Shown one piece after another: positions 44,159 to 53,135 of a stretch of DNA of 64,000 bases; positions within the stretch are counted from its first letter, which is position 1, and every line of letters starts with the position of its first letter. The translations under genes were made by a program, and so were the position numbers. The stretch is from NCBI RefSeq assembly GCF_900447215.1, contig NZ_UFYA01000001.1, forward strand, positions 1,736,001 to 1,800,000, read 5' to 3'. The notes beneath the pieces were generated by a model. It was not told where the DNA came from and made no database searches. It was given only the letters and a program-made list of their open reading frames with translations. The DNA is from Dermatophilus congolensis. Its GTDB lineage: Bacteria > Actinomycetota > Actinomycetes > Actinomycetales > Dermatophilaceae.

Positions 44159-44977
44159 TTAGTCGGGTCGGTACACCGTGGCGCGGCCGATCATTTCGCG
44201 CTTCCACGAGTTATCGATATTCATCGTGGTCTCAGCACCACCAAGGAACAGGTACCCATCTGGTTTGATGATTTTCCGCGCTCCCTGGAGGATTTGCCGC
44301 TTCATATCCACGTCGAAGTAGATGAGCACGTTTCGCAGAAAGATGATGTCCATCGAGGGCATGGGCGGCAACGGCTCAGACAAGTTCAAGAACTTTGTCT
44401 CCACCATTGCCCGCAGCCGCGAGTCGACCTGGTACTGCATACCGTGCCGAGCGAAGTAACGCACCAGAAGCGGCGCCGGCAGACCACGGTTGACCTCAAA
44501 CTGGTTGTAGATGCCATCACGAGTACGTTTAAGCATCTGCGTATCGATGTCGGTGGCCAGCAGCCGCACCCGCCACGACGGGTCAGCCCCAATCAACTCC
44601 TGGATCAGCATTGCAATCGTGTACGGCTCCTGCCCCGAGCTGGAAGCCGCGCACCAAATGTTCAACGTGCGCTCGCGCCCTCGGGAGACGATCAGCTCCG
44701 GCAGAATCTGGTTCTGCAGCGCCATGAAGGGGTGTCCGTCGCGGAAGAACGAGGTTTCGTTCGTGGTCATCGCCTCGATCACTTCGTCACGCAGCGGCCC
44801 TTTCGGTGCGCTGCGCAACTTACGGATCAAGTCGTCGACGGAGGCATCTCCTCGACTGCGCGCCAGGGTCTGCAGCCGCGACTCAATGAGGTATTCCTTA
44901 CTGCGGTCCAGCACGATGGCTGAGCGTTCTCGCACCACAGTCGCGATGAAGTCAAGGTCATTTCCGTTAAGTGCCAT
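44159..44977 (-). CDS. cheR: Chemotaxis methyltransferase CheR
   Basis: A 272-residue SAM-dependent methyltransferase. The N-terminal CheR domain has TTNETSFFRDGHPF. The SAM site is WCAASSSGQEPYTIAML, and MDIIFLRNVLIYFD follows. It methylates glutamates of chemoreceptors, none of which is encoded here. AAGGAG precedes the ATG, three bases after cheB. Confidence 0.95.
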   Translation of the reverse strand: MALNGNDLDFIATVVRERSAIVLDRSKEYLIESRLQTLARSRGDASVDDLIRKLRSAPKGPLRDEVIEAMTTNETSFFRDGHPFMALQNQILPELIVSRGRERTLNIWCAASSSGQEPYTIAMLIQELIGADPSWRVRLLATDIDTQMLKRTRDGIYNQFEVNRGLPAPLLVRYFARHGMQYQVDSRLRAMVETKFLNLSEPLPPMPSMDIIFLRNVLIYFDVDMKRQILQGARKIIKPDGYLFLGGAETTMNIDNSWKREMIGRATVYRPD

Positions 44978-44980
44978 GAG

Positions 44981-46168
44981 TCAGCTCCTTGGCCGGGCGG
45001 CAGCGGCGCCACGGCCCGCATTAACGCGGGTCATGATCGCCTCGGCCAATTTGTCGAGGGAGTACTGCTGGAGTGGCAGACCGGCGGCAACAGCTGCGCC
45101 AGGCATGCCCCAGACCACGGAAGTGGCCTCGTCCTGAACGATCAGTTGCCCACCTGCAGCGAGGATGGGTTCTGCTCCGCGGTAACCGTCATGCCCCATA
45201 CCTGTCATGATCACGGCCAATACGTTGCCCTTATATGACTCGGCAATAGAGCGGAACATTGGATCTACAGCGGGGCGGCAATAGTTTTCTTGCGGGCCTT
45301 GGTCAAGTTCCGCAACGGCACCGGCAGCAGTTTTCTTTATTCGCATATGCCAGTCGCCAGGAGCGATCAGTACCTTGCCTGGTTCGAGGCGTTCACCTTG
45401 TTTAGCCTCAACTACCCGCAGTTTGCTACGCGTATCAAGACGTTGGGCGAATAATTCGGTGAAAACGGGCGGCATGTGCTGGGTCACGACAATCGGGACC
45501 GGAAAATTGCCTGGCAAAGTCGATATAACGCGGGTCAATGCGTCTGGGCCACCGGTAGAAATACCGATCGCAACCACATCGACAACTCCCGTGGGCTTTA
45601 CCGCACTCAGGTCAACAGGCGCGGCTCCTTGCGCAGCACCGGGAACTCCCGCGCTAGCCGGGGGACGACCACCGAAAATACCGCGGTTCGGGGGGCCCGC
45701 CTCTGGCGGAGCACCTGCCCCGAATGCAGGACGAGCCGTAGGTAAGGCCCGGGGGGCCCGCCCGGTAAGCGACTTGATCTTGGGGATCAGTTCGCTACGA
45801 ACCGCTTCCATCGACTCGGAGACGGATCCAACATTCGCCGGTTTGGCCACATAGTCACTGGCGCCTCGCTCTAGAGCATCCAGAGTGGCACCAGCACCAC
45901 GCGCAGTCAGTGTGGAGAACATGATGATTGGGATTTTTGCATCCCGCTTGCGCACTTCGACGAGAGTTTGCAAACCATCCATCACGGGCATCTCAACATC
46001 CAATGTCATGATGTCCGGTTTTAGGATCGGTAATTTCTCAAGCGCGTTCTTACCGTTAACGGCTGTACCAACAACTTCGATCTCGTTATCGGTTTTCAAC
46101 ACGTCCGTGATGAGACGCCGCAACACCACTGAGTCATCTGTGACCAGCACTTTAATGGGGGCACTCAT
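44981..46168 (-). CDS. cheB: Chemotaxis response regulator methylesterase CheB
   Basis: A 395-residue protein with an N-terminal receiver (VTDDSVVLRRL, phospho-Asp in MTLDVEMPVMDG), a Pro/Gly/Ala-rich linker, and a methylesterase domain carrying the catalytic Ser in AIGISTGGPDAL, His in VTQHMPPVF and Asp near GMGHDGYRG. It demethylates or deamidates chemoreceptors. The ATG at 46168 overlaps the cheY stop as TGATG. Confidence 0.95.
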   Translation of the reverse strand: MSAPIKVLVTDDSVVLRRLITDVLKTDNEIEVVGTAVNGKNALEKLPILKPDIMTLDVEMPVMDGLQTLVEVRKRDAKIPIIMFSTLTARGAGATLDALERGASDYVAKPANVGSVSESMEAVRSELIPKIKSLTGRAPRALPTARPAFGAGAPPEAGPPNRGIFGGRPPASAGVPGAAQGAAPVDLSAVKPTGVVDVVAIGISTGGPDALTRVISTLPGNFPVPIVVTQHMPPVFTELFAQRLDTRSKLRVVEAKQGERLEPGKVLIAPGDWHMRIKKTAAGAVAELDQGPQENYCRPAVDPMFRSIAESYKGNVLAVIMTGMGHDGYRGAEPILAAGGQLIVQDEATSVVWGMPGAAVAAGLPLQQYSLDKLAEAIMTRVNAGRGAAAARPRS

Positions 46169-46533
46169 CACACGAGCCCCAGCATCGCCAACTTGCCCTC
46201 AATGACGTCCGCGGTGAAGGGCTTGATCACATACTCGTGCGCACCAGCGGCGAGCGCTCGAACAATGTTGGCTTGTTCGGCCTCGGTCGTGACCATCATG
46301 AGAGTAACGTCACGCCAGTCCCGGTTCTTGCGAACCTCGACGATGAACTCCAGCCCGTTCATCACAGGCATATTCCAGTCGATCAGGCACACATCTGGCA
46401 GTGGCCCGCGCGTCATCGCGTCAATGGCTTGCTGACCATCACCGACTGCTTCCACCTCGAATCCGAGGTTGTCCATCGTGCGCGTGAGGATGGTCCTCAT
46501 CGCACGTGAGTCGTCGATCACAAGAGCTCGCAT
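46168..46533 (-). CDS. cheY: Chemotaxis response regulator CheY
   Basis: A 121-residue single-domain receiver with D7/D8, phospho-acceptor D52 (CLIDWNMP), the Thr in MMVTTEAE and Lys in YVIKPF. The protein lies in the cheA-cheW-cheY-cheB-cheR run. A second CheY is encoded at 50520-50882, so it is unclear which one drives the motor. Confidence 0.93.
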   Translation of the reverse strand: MRALVIDDSRAMRTILTRTMDNLGFEVEAVGDGQQAIDAMTRGPLPDVCLIDWNMPVMNGLEFIVEVRKNRDWRDVTLMMVTTEAEQANIVRALAAGAHEYVIKPFTADVIEGKLAMLGLV

Positions 46534-46626
46534 GCTGGTCCTCGGGGTGCAGAGACCGCTTCCGGTCTAGGGGGTACCGCGTTCAGCGGTTTGTCGGCTA
46601 GGAGGGTGGCGCGGTGCGCCAGGTGG

Positions 46627-46653
46627 CTGGTTGCCCTGGGTGGGGGCAACCAG
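46627..46653 (-). terminator. 10-bp hairpin after cheW
   Basis: CTGGTTGCCC pairs with GGGCAACCAG around a seven-base loop, just past the cheW stop. No T-run; read-through to cheY is likely. Confidence 0.5.
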
Positions 46654-46663
46654 CGAAGGCAGA

Positions 46664-47101
46664 TCACGCCGTGACCGGCTCTTTCTCGACTGCTTTTTCT
46701 GTGTCGAGAACGAGCATCAATTCCCGATCGAGCTTGCATACCCTTGTCACCAGCTCACGGAGGCGGGCTGGGACGGTGTCTGGCGGAGGCTCGAAGCGGT
46801 CGACGTCTGGCTCTAAGACGTCGCCGATCTTGTCGACCAGCATGCTCGTCACTGTGTCGTCGGCGGTGCGGACTACCACGTTGGTGGTTTCCTCACCTGG
46901 TTCGCGTGGCGGTAGCCCCATGCGTTCGCGTAGGTCGACCGTGATCACAATCTGTCCGCGTAGGTTGATCAGGCCTGAGACTTCTTTAGGGGCCAGGGGG
47001 ACGCGGGTGAGTTGTTGCTCGCGGAGCACTTCTTTGACCGTGTCGACGGGGATACCGAAGAGGTGACCGCCGAGGCGGAATGTGCAGTATTGGTTGCTCA
47101 T
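46664..47101 (-). CDS. cheW: Chemotaxis coupling protein CheW
   Basis: A 145-residue CheW domain: CTFRLGGHLFGIPVDTVKEVL, then LINLRGQIVITVDLRERMGL and VDKIGDVLE. It links receptors to CheA. The ATG overlaps the cheA stop as TGATG. Confidence 0.93.
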   Translation of the reverse strand: MSNQYCTFRLGGHLFGIPVDTVKEVLREQQLTRVPLAPKEVSGLINLRGQIVITVDLRERMGLPPREPGEETTNVVVRTADDTVTSMLVDKIGDVLEPDVDRFEPPPDTVPARLRELVTRVCKLDRELMLVLDTEKAVEKEPVTA

Positions 47102-49563
47102 CAGAAGCCTCCTGCGTAGGCGCCGAGATCGTCTGGTTCGGGGGCGACCATCCCGGCCAGGGCGGTGTCGATGTTGAGTAGCTCGGTGACGTGCTCGTCA
47201 ACGACGGCCGATCCGAGGTTGCCGCCGGTGTCAAGGTGGGTGCGGATGGCCAGTTCGTCTTCGACGATGTCGAGTACTTGGTCGACGACGAAGCCGAACA
47301 GTTGCCCGTGGTACTGGCACACGACGACCTGTAGAGGTTTGTCTGCGTCGACTTGGTCGTAGCTGCCGTAGTCGTCGGCTAGGCGCAGTAGCGGCAGGAT
47401 GACACCGCGATACTGGACTACTTGGTTCTGGCCAACTGTTTCGATGCGAGAGATGGGGAACTCCTCGAGTCGCTCGACTACCTTCAGCGGCAATGCAACT
47501 CGACGTCCCGTGGAGAGGCGCACCACCAGCAGGCTGGCGGAATCCTTTGCATCTCTGGCGCGGGCTTCTTCCAGAGCACTGTTGAACTCTGAACCTTCGG
47601 AAATCATGCCCGAAGCGTTCGCTAAGGCCATCGTGTCCAGAATCAACGCGACCCGGCCATCACCCATTAGCGTGGCCCCTGAATACAGGTCGATGCCGCG
47701 CATCTGCTTGCCCAGTGGTTTGACCACGATTTCTTCGGTGTCTTCGATGTCGTCAACAACGAGGCCGAAGCGTTGCTGGTCGGCGCGAAGAACAGCGATG
47801 AATGTGGTGTCTGATTCGCTGGGCTCTATGTTGAGTTGTTCGCGCAGATACACCAGCGGGAGCAGATCGCCGCGTAGGCGGTAGACCGGGGTGCCCTGAA
47901 TTGTTTCAAGGCGCTCGGCAGCCTGTGCAGCATCCAAACGCACCAGTTCCAGCAGGTTGACCTGCGGGATGGCGAACATGTTGTCCTGTCCTCGCACAAG
48001 GAGAGCCGGGATAATGGCCAGGGTCAGGGGAATTTTGATTCGGGTGGTGGTGCCTTCACCGAATGTGCTGGTGACATCGATAGTGCCGCCGATTTTTTCG
48101 ATGTTGGTTTTGACCACATCCATACCGACGCCACGTCCAGAGACGTTCGAGACCTTATCGGCGGTGGAGAAACCGGGGCGGAAGATGAGGTGATTGGCGT
48201 CGCGGTCAGACATTTTCTCCGCGTCGTCGCGGGTGATCAGGCCCTTTTCAACAGCTTTGGCTTTGACTTTCTCGACGTTGATACCGGCACCGTCATCGAT
48301 GATTTCAATGTTGACCTGGCCACCTTCGTGGTAGGCCCGCATCGTCAGTACACCTTCGGGGTCTTTGCCTCGGGATTGGCGTACGTCTGGTGGCTCGATG
48401 CCGTGGTCACAGGAGTTACGCACCAGGTGCGTCAGTGGGTCTTTGATGGCCTCGAGGATCGTCTTGTCGAGCTCGGTTTCTTTACCTTCGAAATCCACCC
48501 GGATCTGGCGGCCTAGGGAGGTCGCTAGGTCGCGGACAACGCGGGGGAAGGTGCGCCACACATGGTCGATGGGCTGCATACGCGTCTTCATGACGCCTTC
48601 TTGCACCTCGCTAGCCACGAGCGAAAGCTGGTGCATTGATCGGACGAGCTCTGGGTCATCAGATCGGGCAGCGTGCTGGATAGCTTGGTTACGGGCCAGA
48701 ACGAGCTCGCCGACGAGGTTGACGAGGCTGTCCAGCAGGTCCACGTCAACACGGATGGAGCTGTCGGCTACGGAGCGTTTGTTCTCGTCGGGTTTCTTAA
48801 CCTTTGGCGCCGGCTTTTCTGCCTCTGGAGCTGTTGTTTGGGGAGTTTGGGCATCGGCGGCAGCCTGGGCTTGAGCCTCGGCTGCTGCTTTGGCTGCGTC
48901 TTGGGCAGCTGTCACTGCGGCTGCTTGGGTGACAGAGAGGTTTTCTTCTGCCGGTGGTTGTTCCGGTTGCGCAGGTACCTCTGCCGCTGGTGGTGCTGTA
49001 TCTGAGCCTGCAGGGGTGGAGGTTGCTGTTGCTACCGCAACCGCGACTGCCACTTCAGCTTCAGCTGCACCGGCGGCTGCGTCGGCAGATGCTTCAGTTG
49101 CGGCTGCCGGGGCTGTTGCCTGCTCCCCCATCGCCAATGTGCCCGCTTTAGCTGCATCGACGACTGCCTGGGCATCTTGGCCATCCAAAATGGCGTGGAG
49201 CTTGGCTCGCAGTTCGTGGTACTCCTCGGTACCTTCACTGCCTTCGTTTTCGATTTTTTCCAGCAGGGCACGCACCGCGTCGACCATCTCTAGCAACACG
49301 GTTGTCATTGCGGGGTTGAGCGTCATCTCGCCGTCGCGCAGCTTGCTCAGCAGCGACTCACCGGCGTGTGCGACTTTTTCCAGCGTGTGCAACGCAAGGA
49401 ATCCTGCTGTGCCCTTAATTGTGTGCAGCGTCCGGAAGATGCTGGACAGCAGATCGCGCGACGTCGGATCCTGCTCCAACGCGAGCAAGTCCTGGTCCAG
49501 CTGATCCAGGTTCTCGTGGGATTCGACCAAGAATTCTTGGACGATCTCCTCCATGCCTTCCAT
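47101..49563 (-). CDS. cheA: Chemotaxis histidine kinase CheA with two CheW-like domains
   Basis: An 820-residue kinase. The Hpt domain has H47 in RTLHTIKGTAGF. Residues 133-262 are Ala/Pro/Glu-rich with no recognisable P2 (CheY-binding) domain. Dimerisation and HATPase domains follow, with the N-box HLVRNSCDHG (379-388), DDGAGI (423-428) and GRGVGMDVV. Two successive CheW-like domains occupy about 515-650 and 675-805, where most CheA proteins have one. Phosphate goes from CheA to CheY and CheB. GAGGAG precedes the ATG. Confidence 0.95.
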   Translation of the reverse strand: MEGMEEIVQEFLVESHENLDQLDQDLLALEQDPTSRDLLSSIFRTLHTIKGTAGFLALHTLEKVAHAGESLLSKLRDGEMTLNPAMTTVLLEMVDAVRALLEKIENEGSEGTEEYHELRAKLHAILDGQDAQAVVDAAKAGTLAMGEQATAPAAATEASADAAAGAAEAEVAVAVAVATATSTPAGSDTAPPAAEVPAQPEQPPAEENLSVTQAAAVTAAQDAAKAAAEAQAQAAADAQTPQTTAPEAEKPAPKVKKPDENKRSVADSSIRVDVDLLDSLVNLVGELVLARNQAIQHAARSDDPELVRSMHQLSLVASEVQEGVMKTRMQPIDHVWRTFPRVVRDLATSLGRQIRVDFEGKETELDKTILEAIKDPLTHLVRNSCDHGIEPPDVRQSRGKDPEGVLTMRAYHEGGQVNIEIIDDGAGINVEKVKAKAVEKGLITRDDAEKMSDRDANHLIFRPGFSTADKVSNVSGRGVGMDVVKTNIEKIGGTIDVTSTFGEGTTTRIKIPLTLAIIPALLVRGQDNMFAIPQVNLLELVRLDAAQAAERLETIQGTPVYRLRGDLLPLVYLREQLNIEPSESDTTFIAVLRADQQRFGLVVDDIEDTEEIVVKPLGKQMRGIDLYSGATLMGDGRVALILDTMALANASGMISEGSEFNSALEEARARDAKDSASLLVVRLSTGRRVALPLKVVERLEEFPISRIETVGQNQVVQYRGVILPLLRLADDYGSYDQVDADKPLQVVVCQYHGQLFGFVVDQVLDIVEDELAIRTHLDTGGNLGSAVVDEHVTELLNIDTALAGMVAPEPDDLGAYAGGF

Positions 49564-49603
49564 CGGCAGTCTCCTCGGGGGTGGTCAATGGGAACCGCTC
49601 TGC

Positions 49604-49631
49604 TCATCGGCCCCGGCGACACCGACCTGAG
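49604..49631 (-). promoter_or_regulatory. FliA-type promoter of cheA operon
   Basis: On the minus strand: CTCA, 16 bases, GCCGATGA, ending 41 bases before the cheA ATG. Confidence 0.7.
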
Positions 49632-49799
49632 CCACGTTCACCACCAACGTGTCTGACTCGGGTTTGCGGCGGCATTGCTGCAGCGTTTCCGCACCCTCTC
49701 TCCCCGTATATATGCCTCGGTTGTATTCGCTGTATATGTTGTTGCACCGAAAATGCTGCCAATACAGGCAGATCGAACCTGACCCTTAGAACGTGATCC

Positions 49800-49827
49800 C
49801 TCAAGTCCGTTGCGACACCGCCGATAT
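49800..49827 (+). promoter_or_regulatory. FliA-type promoter of cheX operon
   Basis: On the plus strand: CTCA, 16 bases, GCCGATAT. The predicted leader before cheX is about 120 bases. Confidence 0.68.
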
Positions 49828-49957
49828 GGCGTGTGTCCACACTCATGGGCTCGAGACACGACGGGGTTTCGCCGACGCGGCAATGCTTCCCGCCTCGGCA
49901 GATCCTCGAGACCACCCGCTCGGAGGGCGAACCCCGAGACTCACCGAAGGACCGAGA

Positions 49958-50407
49958 ATGCAACTGTTGAGCGACGACGTCGCCGCGATCGTCCAAGAGG
50001 TCTGGAGCTCAATGCTCGGACTCGACATCGAACCTATCGGCGAAACCGAGGGCGTTAAAGGCCAGGCCATCGCCGGATCCGTTGGGGTCACCGGCGCTAG
50101 CGACTGCCTCATTGCCCTTGAAATGACTGTCGACACCGCCAAGCTTGCCGGAGCGACGATGTTCATGATGGGCCTCGATGAGGTCTCCATGGGTGATGTC
50201 ACCGACGCCGTCGGTGAACTCACCAACATGATTGGCGGCAACATTAAGTCTTTGTTGCCTGAACCCAGCACGCTGTCGTTGCCGGTCGTTGCCCAGGGCG
50301 AGCCCCCCACGATGAAAGTTATTGGCGGGGAGACCATTCTCTCCCAGGGCTTTGCATGTGGAGATGGCCGCGTTTCTGTGACGGTATGGAACCGGCAGGC
50401 CAAGTGA
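49958..50407 (+). CDS. cheX: CheX-like CheY-P phosphatase
   Basis: A 149-residue single-domain protein of the CheC/CheX/FliY family. The catalytic pair is E87 and N90 in DAVGELTNMIGGNIKSLLP. These enzymes speed up dephosphorylation of CheY-P. AAGGA precedes the ATG at 49958; upstream-extended frames read through the promoter region and are unlikely. First gene of a plus-strand trio with a CheY and another CheC-type protein. Confidence 0.88.
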   Translation: MQLLSDDVAAIVQEVWSSMLGLDIEPIGETEGVKGQAIAGSVGVTGASDCLIALEMTVDTAKLAGATMFMMGLDEVSMGDVTDAVGELTNMIGGNIKSLLPEPSTLSLPVVAQGEPPTMKVIGGETILSQGFACGDGRVSVTVWNRQAK

Positions 50408-50519
50408 GGCGCGTTCCTACTCTCTCGCACTATCTATCTTTCAGCCCTTTAACGCCGGGAGTGGTTCTGCTACCGGTTTTTGATTCACTGCCTTCTGGGC
50501 AGTAGGAAGCGAGTTACTT

Positions 50520-50882
50520 GTGAAGGTCGTAGTCGCCGACGACAGCCGAGCAATGCGCATGATCGTGGTCCGCACACTTCGCCAGGCTGGGTATGACTCT
50601 GCCGAGATCATCGAGTGCGAGGATGGCGCTGAGGGTTTGGCCAAGGTGAAGTCTGAGTCTCCCGATCTGGTTTTGTCTGACTGGAACATGCCAAACATGA
50701 GCGGGATTGAGTTTCTTCAGGCTCTTCGTGCTGAGGGAAACAATGTGAACTTTGGGTTCGTAACCTCTGAAGGGTCCGATGCGATGCGTGAGCAAGCTTC
50801 TGCTTCCGGAGCTTTGTTCCTCATCGCCAAGCCGTTCACTGCTGACATGTTCTCTGAGGCACTTGCGCCGGTTTTCGGCTGA
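50520..50882 (+). CDS. cheY: Second CheY-type response regulator
   Basis: A 120-residue receiver: D7/D8, phospho-acceptor D54 (VLSDWNMPNMSG), the Thr/Ser position in VTSEGSD, and Lys in LIAKPF. Starts with GTG. It is sandwiched between two CheC-family genes, suggesting they act on this protein. Confidence 0.93.
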   Translation: MKVVVADDSRAMRMIVVRTLRQAGYDSAEIIECEDGAEGLAKVKSESPDLVLSDWNMPNMSGIEFLQALRAEGNNVNFGFVTSEGSDAMREQASASGALFLIAKPFTADMFSEALAPVFG

Positions 50883-50888
50883 TCTGAT

Positions 50889-51377
50889 ATGCCGATCGCG
50901 ATACCCGACCCCAAACCGATCAAGGACTTGTTTGAGTCGTTGCTTGGTCGGGATGTCAGCATGCTCCCTTTGGACAAGCCCGTTGTGCCTACGGCTCGAC
51001 GTGCTTGCTGTGTAGGGCTCTACGTCGATACAGATCAGAATGTGAAAGCACTGGTAGCGGCGGATCTTCCGTTGGCTGCTCGTGCTGGTGCCGCGCTTGG
51101 TCTTGTTCCTAAAGCAGGGGCAGATACCGCTATTGAGAACGATGAGTTGCCTGCTGCGTTGTACGACAACTTTTACGAGGTGATGAACATCTTCTCGTCG
51201 TTGTTCAACGTGGGTGATCCGGAGGATCACTTGAAGTTGTCTCAGGTGTTTCAGCCGGGGATGGTGATTCCGACGAATGCGGCGAAGATGCTGCGTGGGT
51301 TGGGCAAGCGCGCAGACTTCACGTTAAGTGTCGATGGGTACGGCGATGGTGCTCTTGGTGTGGTGGTTCCTTTCTGA
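50889..51377 (+). CDS. Diverged CheC/CheX-like protein
   Basis: A 162-residue protein that would normally be called hypothetical. It contains D93-x3-E97-x2-N100-x22-P123 (in LYDNFYEVMNIFSSLFN), which matches the CheC/CheX/FliY phosphatase signature (D/S)-x3-E-x2-N-x22-P exactly. It begins six bases after the second cheY. One active-site half is present, as in CheX. It is probably a phosphatase or CheY-P-binding protein; the rest of the chain is weakly conserved. Confidence 0.65.
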   Translation: MPIAIPDPKPIKDLFESLLGRDVSMLPLDKPVVPTARRACCVGLYVDTDQNVKALVAADLPLAARAGAALGLVPKAGADTAIENDELPAALYDNFYEVMNIFSSLFNVGDPEDHLKLSQVFQPGMVIPTNAAKMLRGLGKRADFTLSVDGYGDGALGVVVPF

Positions 51378-51393
51378 TTGGTATCACTTACGT

Positions 51394-51440
51394 GCATGTG
51401 TGAGGGTGGCGCCCGGTGTGGGCGCCACCCTCACACATGC
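51394..51440. terminator. 21-bp perfect bidirectional hairpin
   Basis: Bases 51394-51414 pair perfectly with 51420-51440 around a five-base loop. It lies between the convergent chemotaxis trio and GDP-fucose synthase-like gene. Confidence 0.8.
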
Positions 51441-51452
51441 ATTGTCCGGTGG

Positions 51453-52436
51453 TTAAGAGTGGGTGGTGTGGTCGGCGACGTTCGCGCCGCGGGCGTCAGT
51501 GGTGTTGTTTTTGTACCAGTTGTAGGCGTCGGTGATGCCTTCGCGCAGGCTGATGCGGGGCTGCCAGCCGAGTTTTTTCATGTTGGTGACGTCTAGGAGT
51601 TTGCGGGGGGTGCCGTCGGGTTTTGTGGGGTCGAGTGTGATGGTTCCGGTGAATCCGACGATGTCGGCGACGAGGTGGGCTAGGTCGGCGATGGTGATGT
51701 CTTCGCCGGTGCCGATGTTGATGGGGGCTGGGTTGTCGTAGTTTTCCAGGAGGGTGAGGCAGGCTGCGGCGAGGTCGTCGACGTGGAGGAATTCGCGTCG
51801 GGGGGTGCCTGTTCCCCAGATGGTGACGGTGTCGGTGCCGTTTTCTTTGGCTTCGTGGAAGCGGCGGATCATGGCTGGTAGGACGTGGCTGTTTTGGGGG
51901 TCGAAGTTGTCGCCGGGGCCGTAGAGGTTGGTGGGCATGGCGCTGATCCAGTGGCGGCCGTATTGGGTGCGGTGGGATTGGATGGCGATGATGCCGCTGA
52001 TTTTGGCGATGGCGTAGGCGATGTTGGTTTCTTCTAGTGGTCCGGTGAGCAGGGAGTCTTCGCGGATGGGCTGTTCTGCATGTTTGGGATAGATGCAGGA
52101 TGAGCCGAGGAAGAGGAATTTTTCGACGCCGGCGGTGGCGGCGGCGTCCATGAGATTGAGTTGGATGCGTTGGTTGTCTGAGAGGAATTCGGCTGGGTAG
52201 GTGGAGTTGGCGAGGATGCCGCCGACTTTGGCTGCGGCGTCGATGATGACGTCTGGTTTCTCGCGGTGGATGAAGGTGTGGGTGGCGTGTGCGTCGCGGA
52301 GGTCTAGTTCGGTGGAGGTGGCGCCGATGAGGTTGGTGAATCCTTGGTCGTGGAAGTGGCGCCAGAGTGCGGAGCCGACGAGGCCGCGGTGGCCAGCGAT
52401 GTAGATTTTGGCGTTGCGGTCGAGGGTGCCCGGCAT
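51453..52436 (-). CDS. fcl: GDP-L-fucose synthase-like epimerase/reductase
   Basis: A 327-residue short-chain dehydrogenase. The nucleotide-binding site is AGHRGLVGSALW, the active-site context is FLGSSCIYPK and YAIAK (YxxxK), and NLYGPGDNFD follows. This pattern is that of GDP-L-fucose synthase (WcaG/Fcl), which converts GDP-4-keto-6-deoxymannose to GDP-L-fucose. The preceding enzyme, GDP-mannose dehydratase, is not in the window. Placement beside filament genes suggests sugar supply for filament or envelope glycans, but this is inference. Confidence 0.87.
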   Translation of the reverse strand: MPGTLDRNAKIYIAGHRGLVGSALWRHFHDQGFTNLIGATSTELDLRDAHATHTFIHREKPDVIIDAAAKVGGILANSTYPAEFLSDNQRIQLNLMDAAATAGVEKFLFLGSSCIYPKHAEQPIREDSLLTGPLEETNIAYAIAKISGIIAIQSHRTQYGRHWISAMPTNLYGPGDNFDPQNSHVLPAMIRRFHEAKENGTDTVTIWGTGTPRREFLHVDDLAAACLTLLENYDNPAPINIGTGEDITIADLAHLVADIVGFTGTITLDPTKPDGTPRKLLDVTNMKKLGWQPRISLREGITDAYNWYKNNTTDARGANVADHTTHS

Positions 52437-52457
52437 GGCTCTCCTTGGGTCGCGTTG

Positions 52458-52469
52458 GGTGCACCGGTG
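52458..52469. repeat. Shared leader element, copy 1
   Basis: CACCGGTGCACC on the minus strand, 21 bases before the fcl-like ATG. The identical 12-mer occurs at 53136-53147. Confidence 0.45.
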
Positions 52470-52547
52470 CCGTTGGTGGCGTGGTGTGTGAAAAACAGTA
52501 ACGCGGCCGGTGGGGTTGGTTGGGTGGGCGCGACCGGTGGCGGGTGG

Positions 52548-53120
52548 TTAGGGGATGTTGGTGGTGGGGGTGTAGGCGTTGAGGCGGCGACGAAGTAAGG
52601 GGTTGGGGCCGTCGGGTGGGGCGGGGTTGGCGTCAAGGGTGGCGGGGTCGGTGCAGGTGAGGGTCAGTTCGTGGCAGGCGGTGATGGCTAGGGCGAGGTC
52701 GCGTAAGAGTAGTTCGGGGTCGCCGGTGGGGATGATGGAGGCGATGGCGTGTTTGGTGGCGGTGGTGTCGAAGGATTCGATGAGGATGCCGGCGTGGGGA
52801 GTGTTGGGTGCGAGGGATTGCAGGAGCAGTCGGGCTGCGGTGTGGTCGCGGCGGGTTGGGGTGTGAGGCAGGGTGAAGACGAGGTCGATGGGGGCTTGTG
52901 GTGGGACGATGCGGGTGAAGGCGTGGAGGATGAGGTAGGGGACGGTGGCGGCGTGCCAGTCGGTGGCCACGACGATGCGGTAGTGGCGTGGGATGGTTTC
53001 GGTGTGGCGTGGGAGTGTGTTGGGGGTGCCGGTCAGGCCGCGCAGGATGGGGCCCATGATGGTGTCGATGTCGTGGGCGAGGTGGCGTTGTTCTTTGGGT
53101 AGGTGATCGTAGGTGCCCAT
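52548..53120 (-). CDS. Unknown protein, paralogue of the 62657-63166 product
   Basis: A 190-residue protein of unrecognised function. RIVVATDW, APIDLVFTLPH and ESFDTTATKHAIASIIPTGDP align with the protein encoded at 62657-63166. The beta-alpha pattern suggests a Rossmann-like half domain, perhaps related to glycosyltransferase accessory domains. It lies between flgL and the fcl-like gene. Confidence 0.65.
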   Translation of the reverse strand: MGTYDHLPKEQRHLAHDIDTIMGPILRGLTGTPNTLPRHTETIPRHYRIVVATDWHAATVPYLILHAFTRIVPPQAPIDLVFTLPHTPTRRDHTAARLLLQSLAPNTPHAGILIESFDTTATKHAIASIIPTGDPELLLRDLALAITACHELTLTCTDPATLDANPAPPDGPNPLLRRRLNAYTPTTNIP

Positions 53121-53135
53121 GCTGGAGTCCTTTCC

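Larger units (their letters stand above)
49564..49957. other. Divergent regulatory region between cheA and cheX
   Basis: A 394-base region without a supported gene. It holds two divergent FliA-type boxes (49604-49631 minus, 49800-49827 plus). A TATATATG-containing stretch lies between them near 49712-49732. Confidence 0.6.

Noticed and set aside
51496-52464. A 322-codon Arg/His/Pro-rich frame over the fcl-like gene
   Set aside because: Shadow frame typical of high third-position G+C; no protein pattern.
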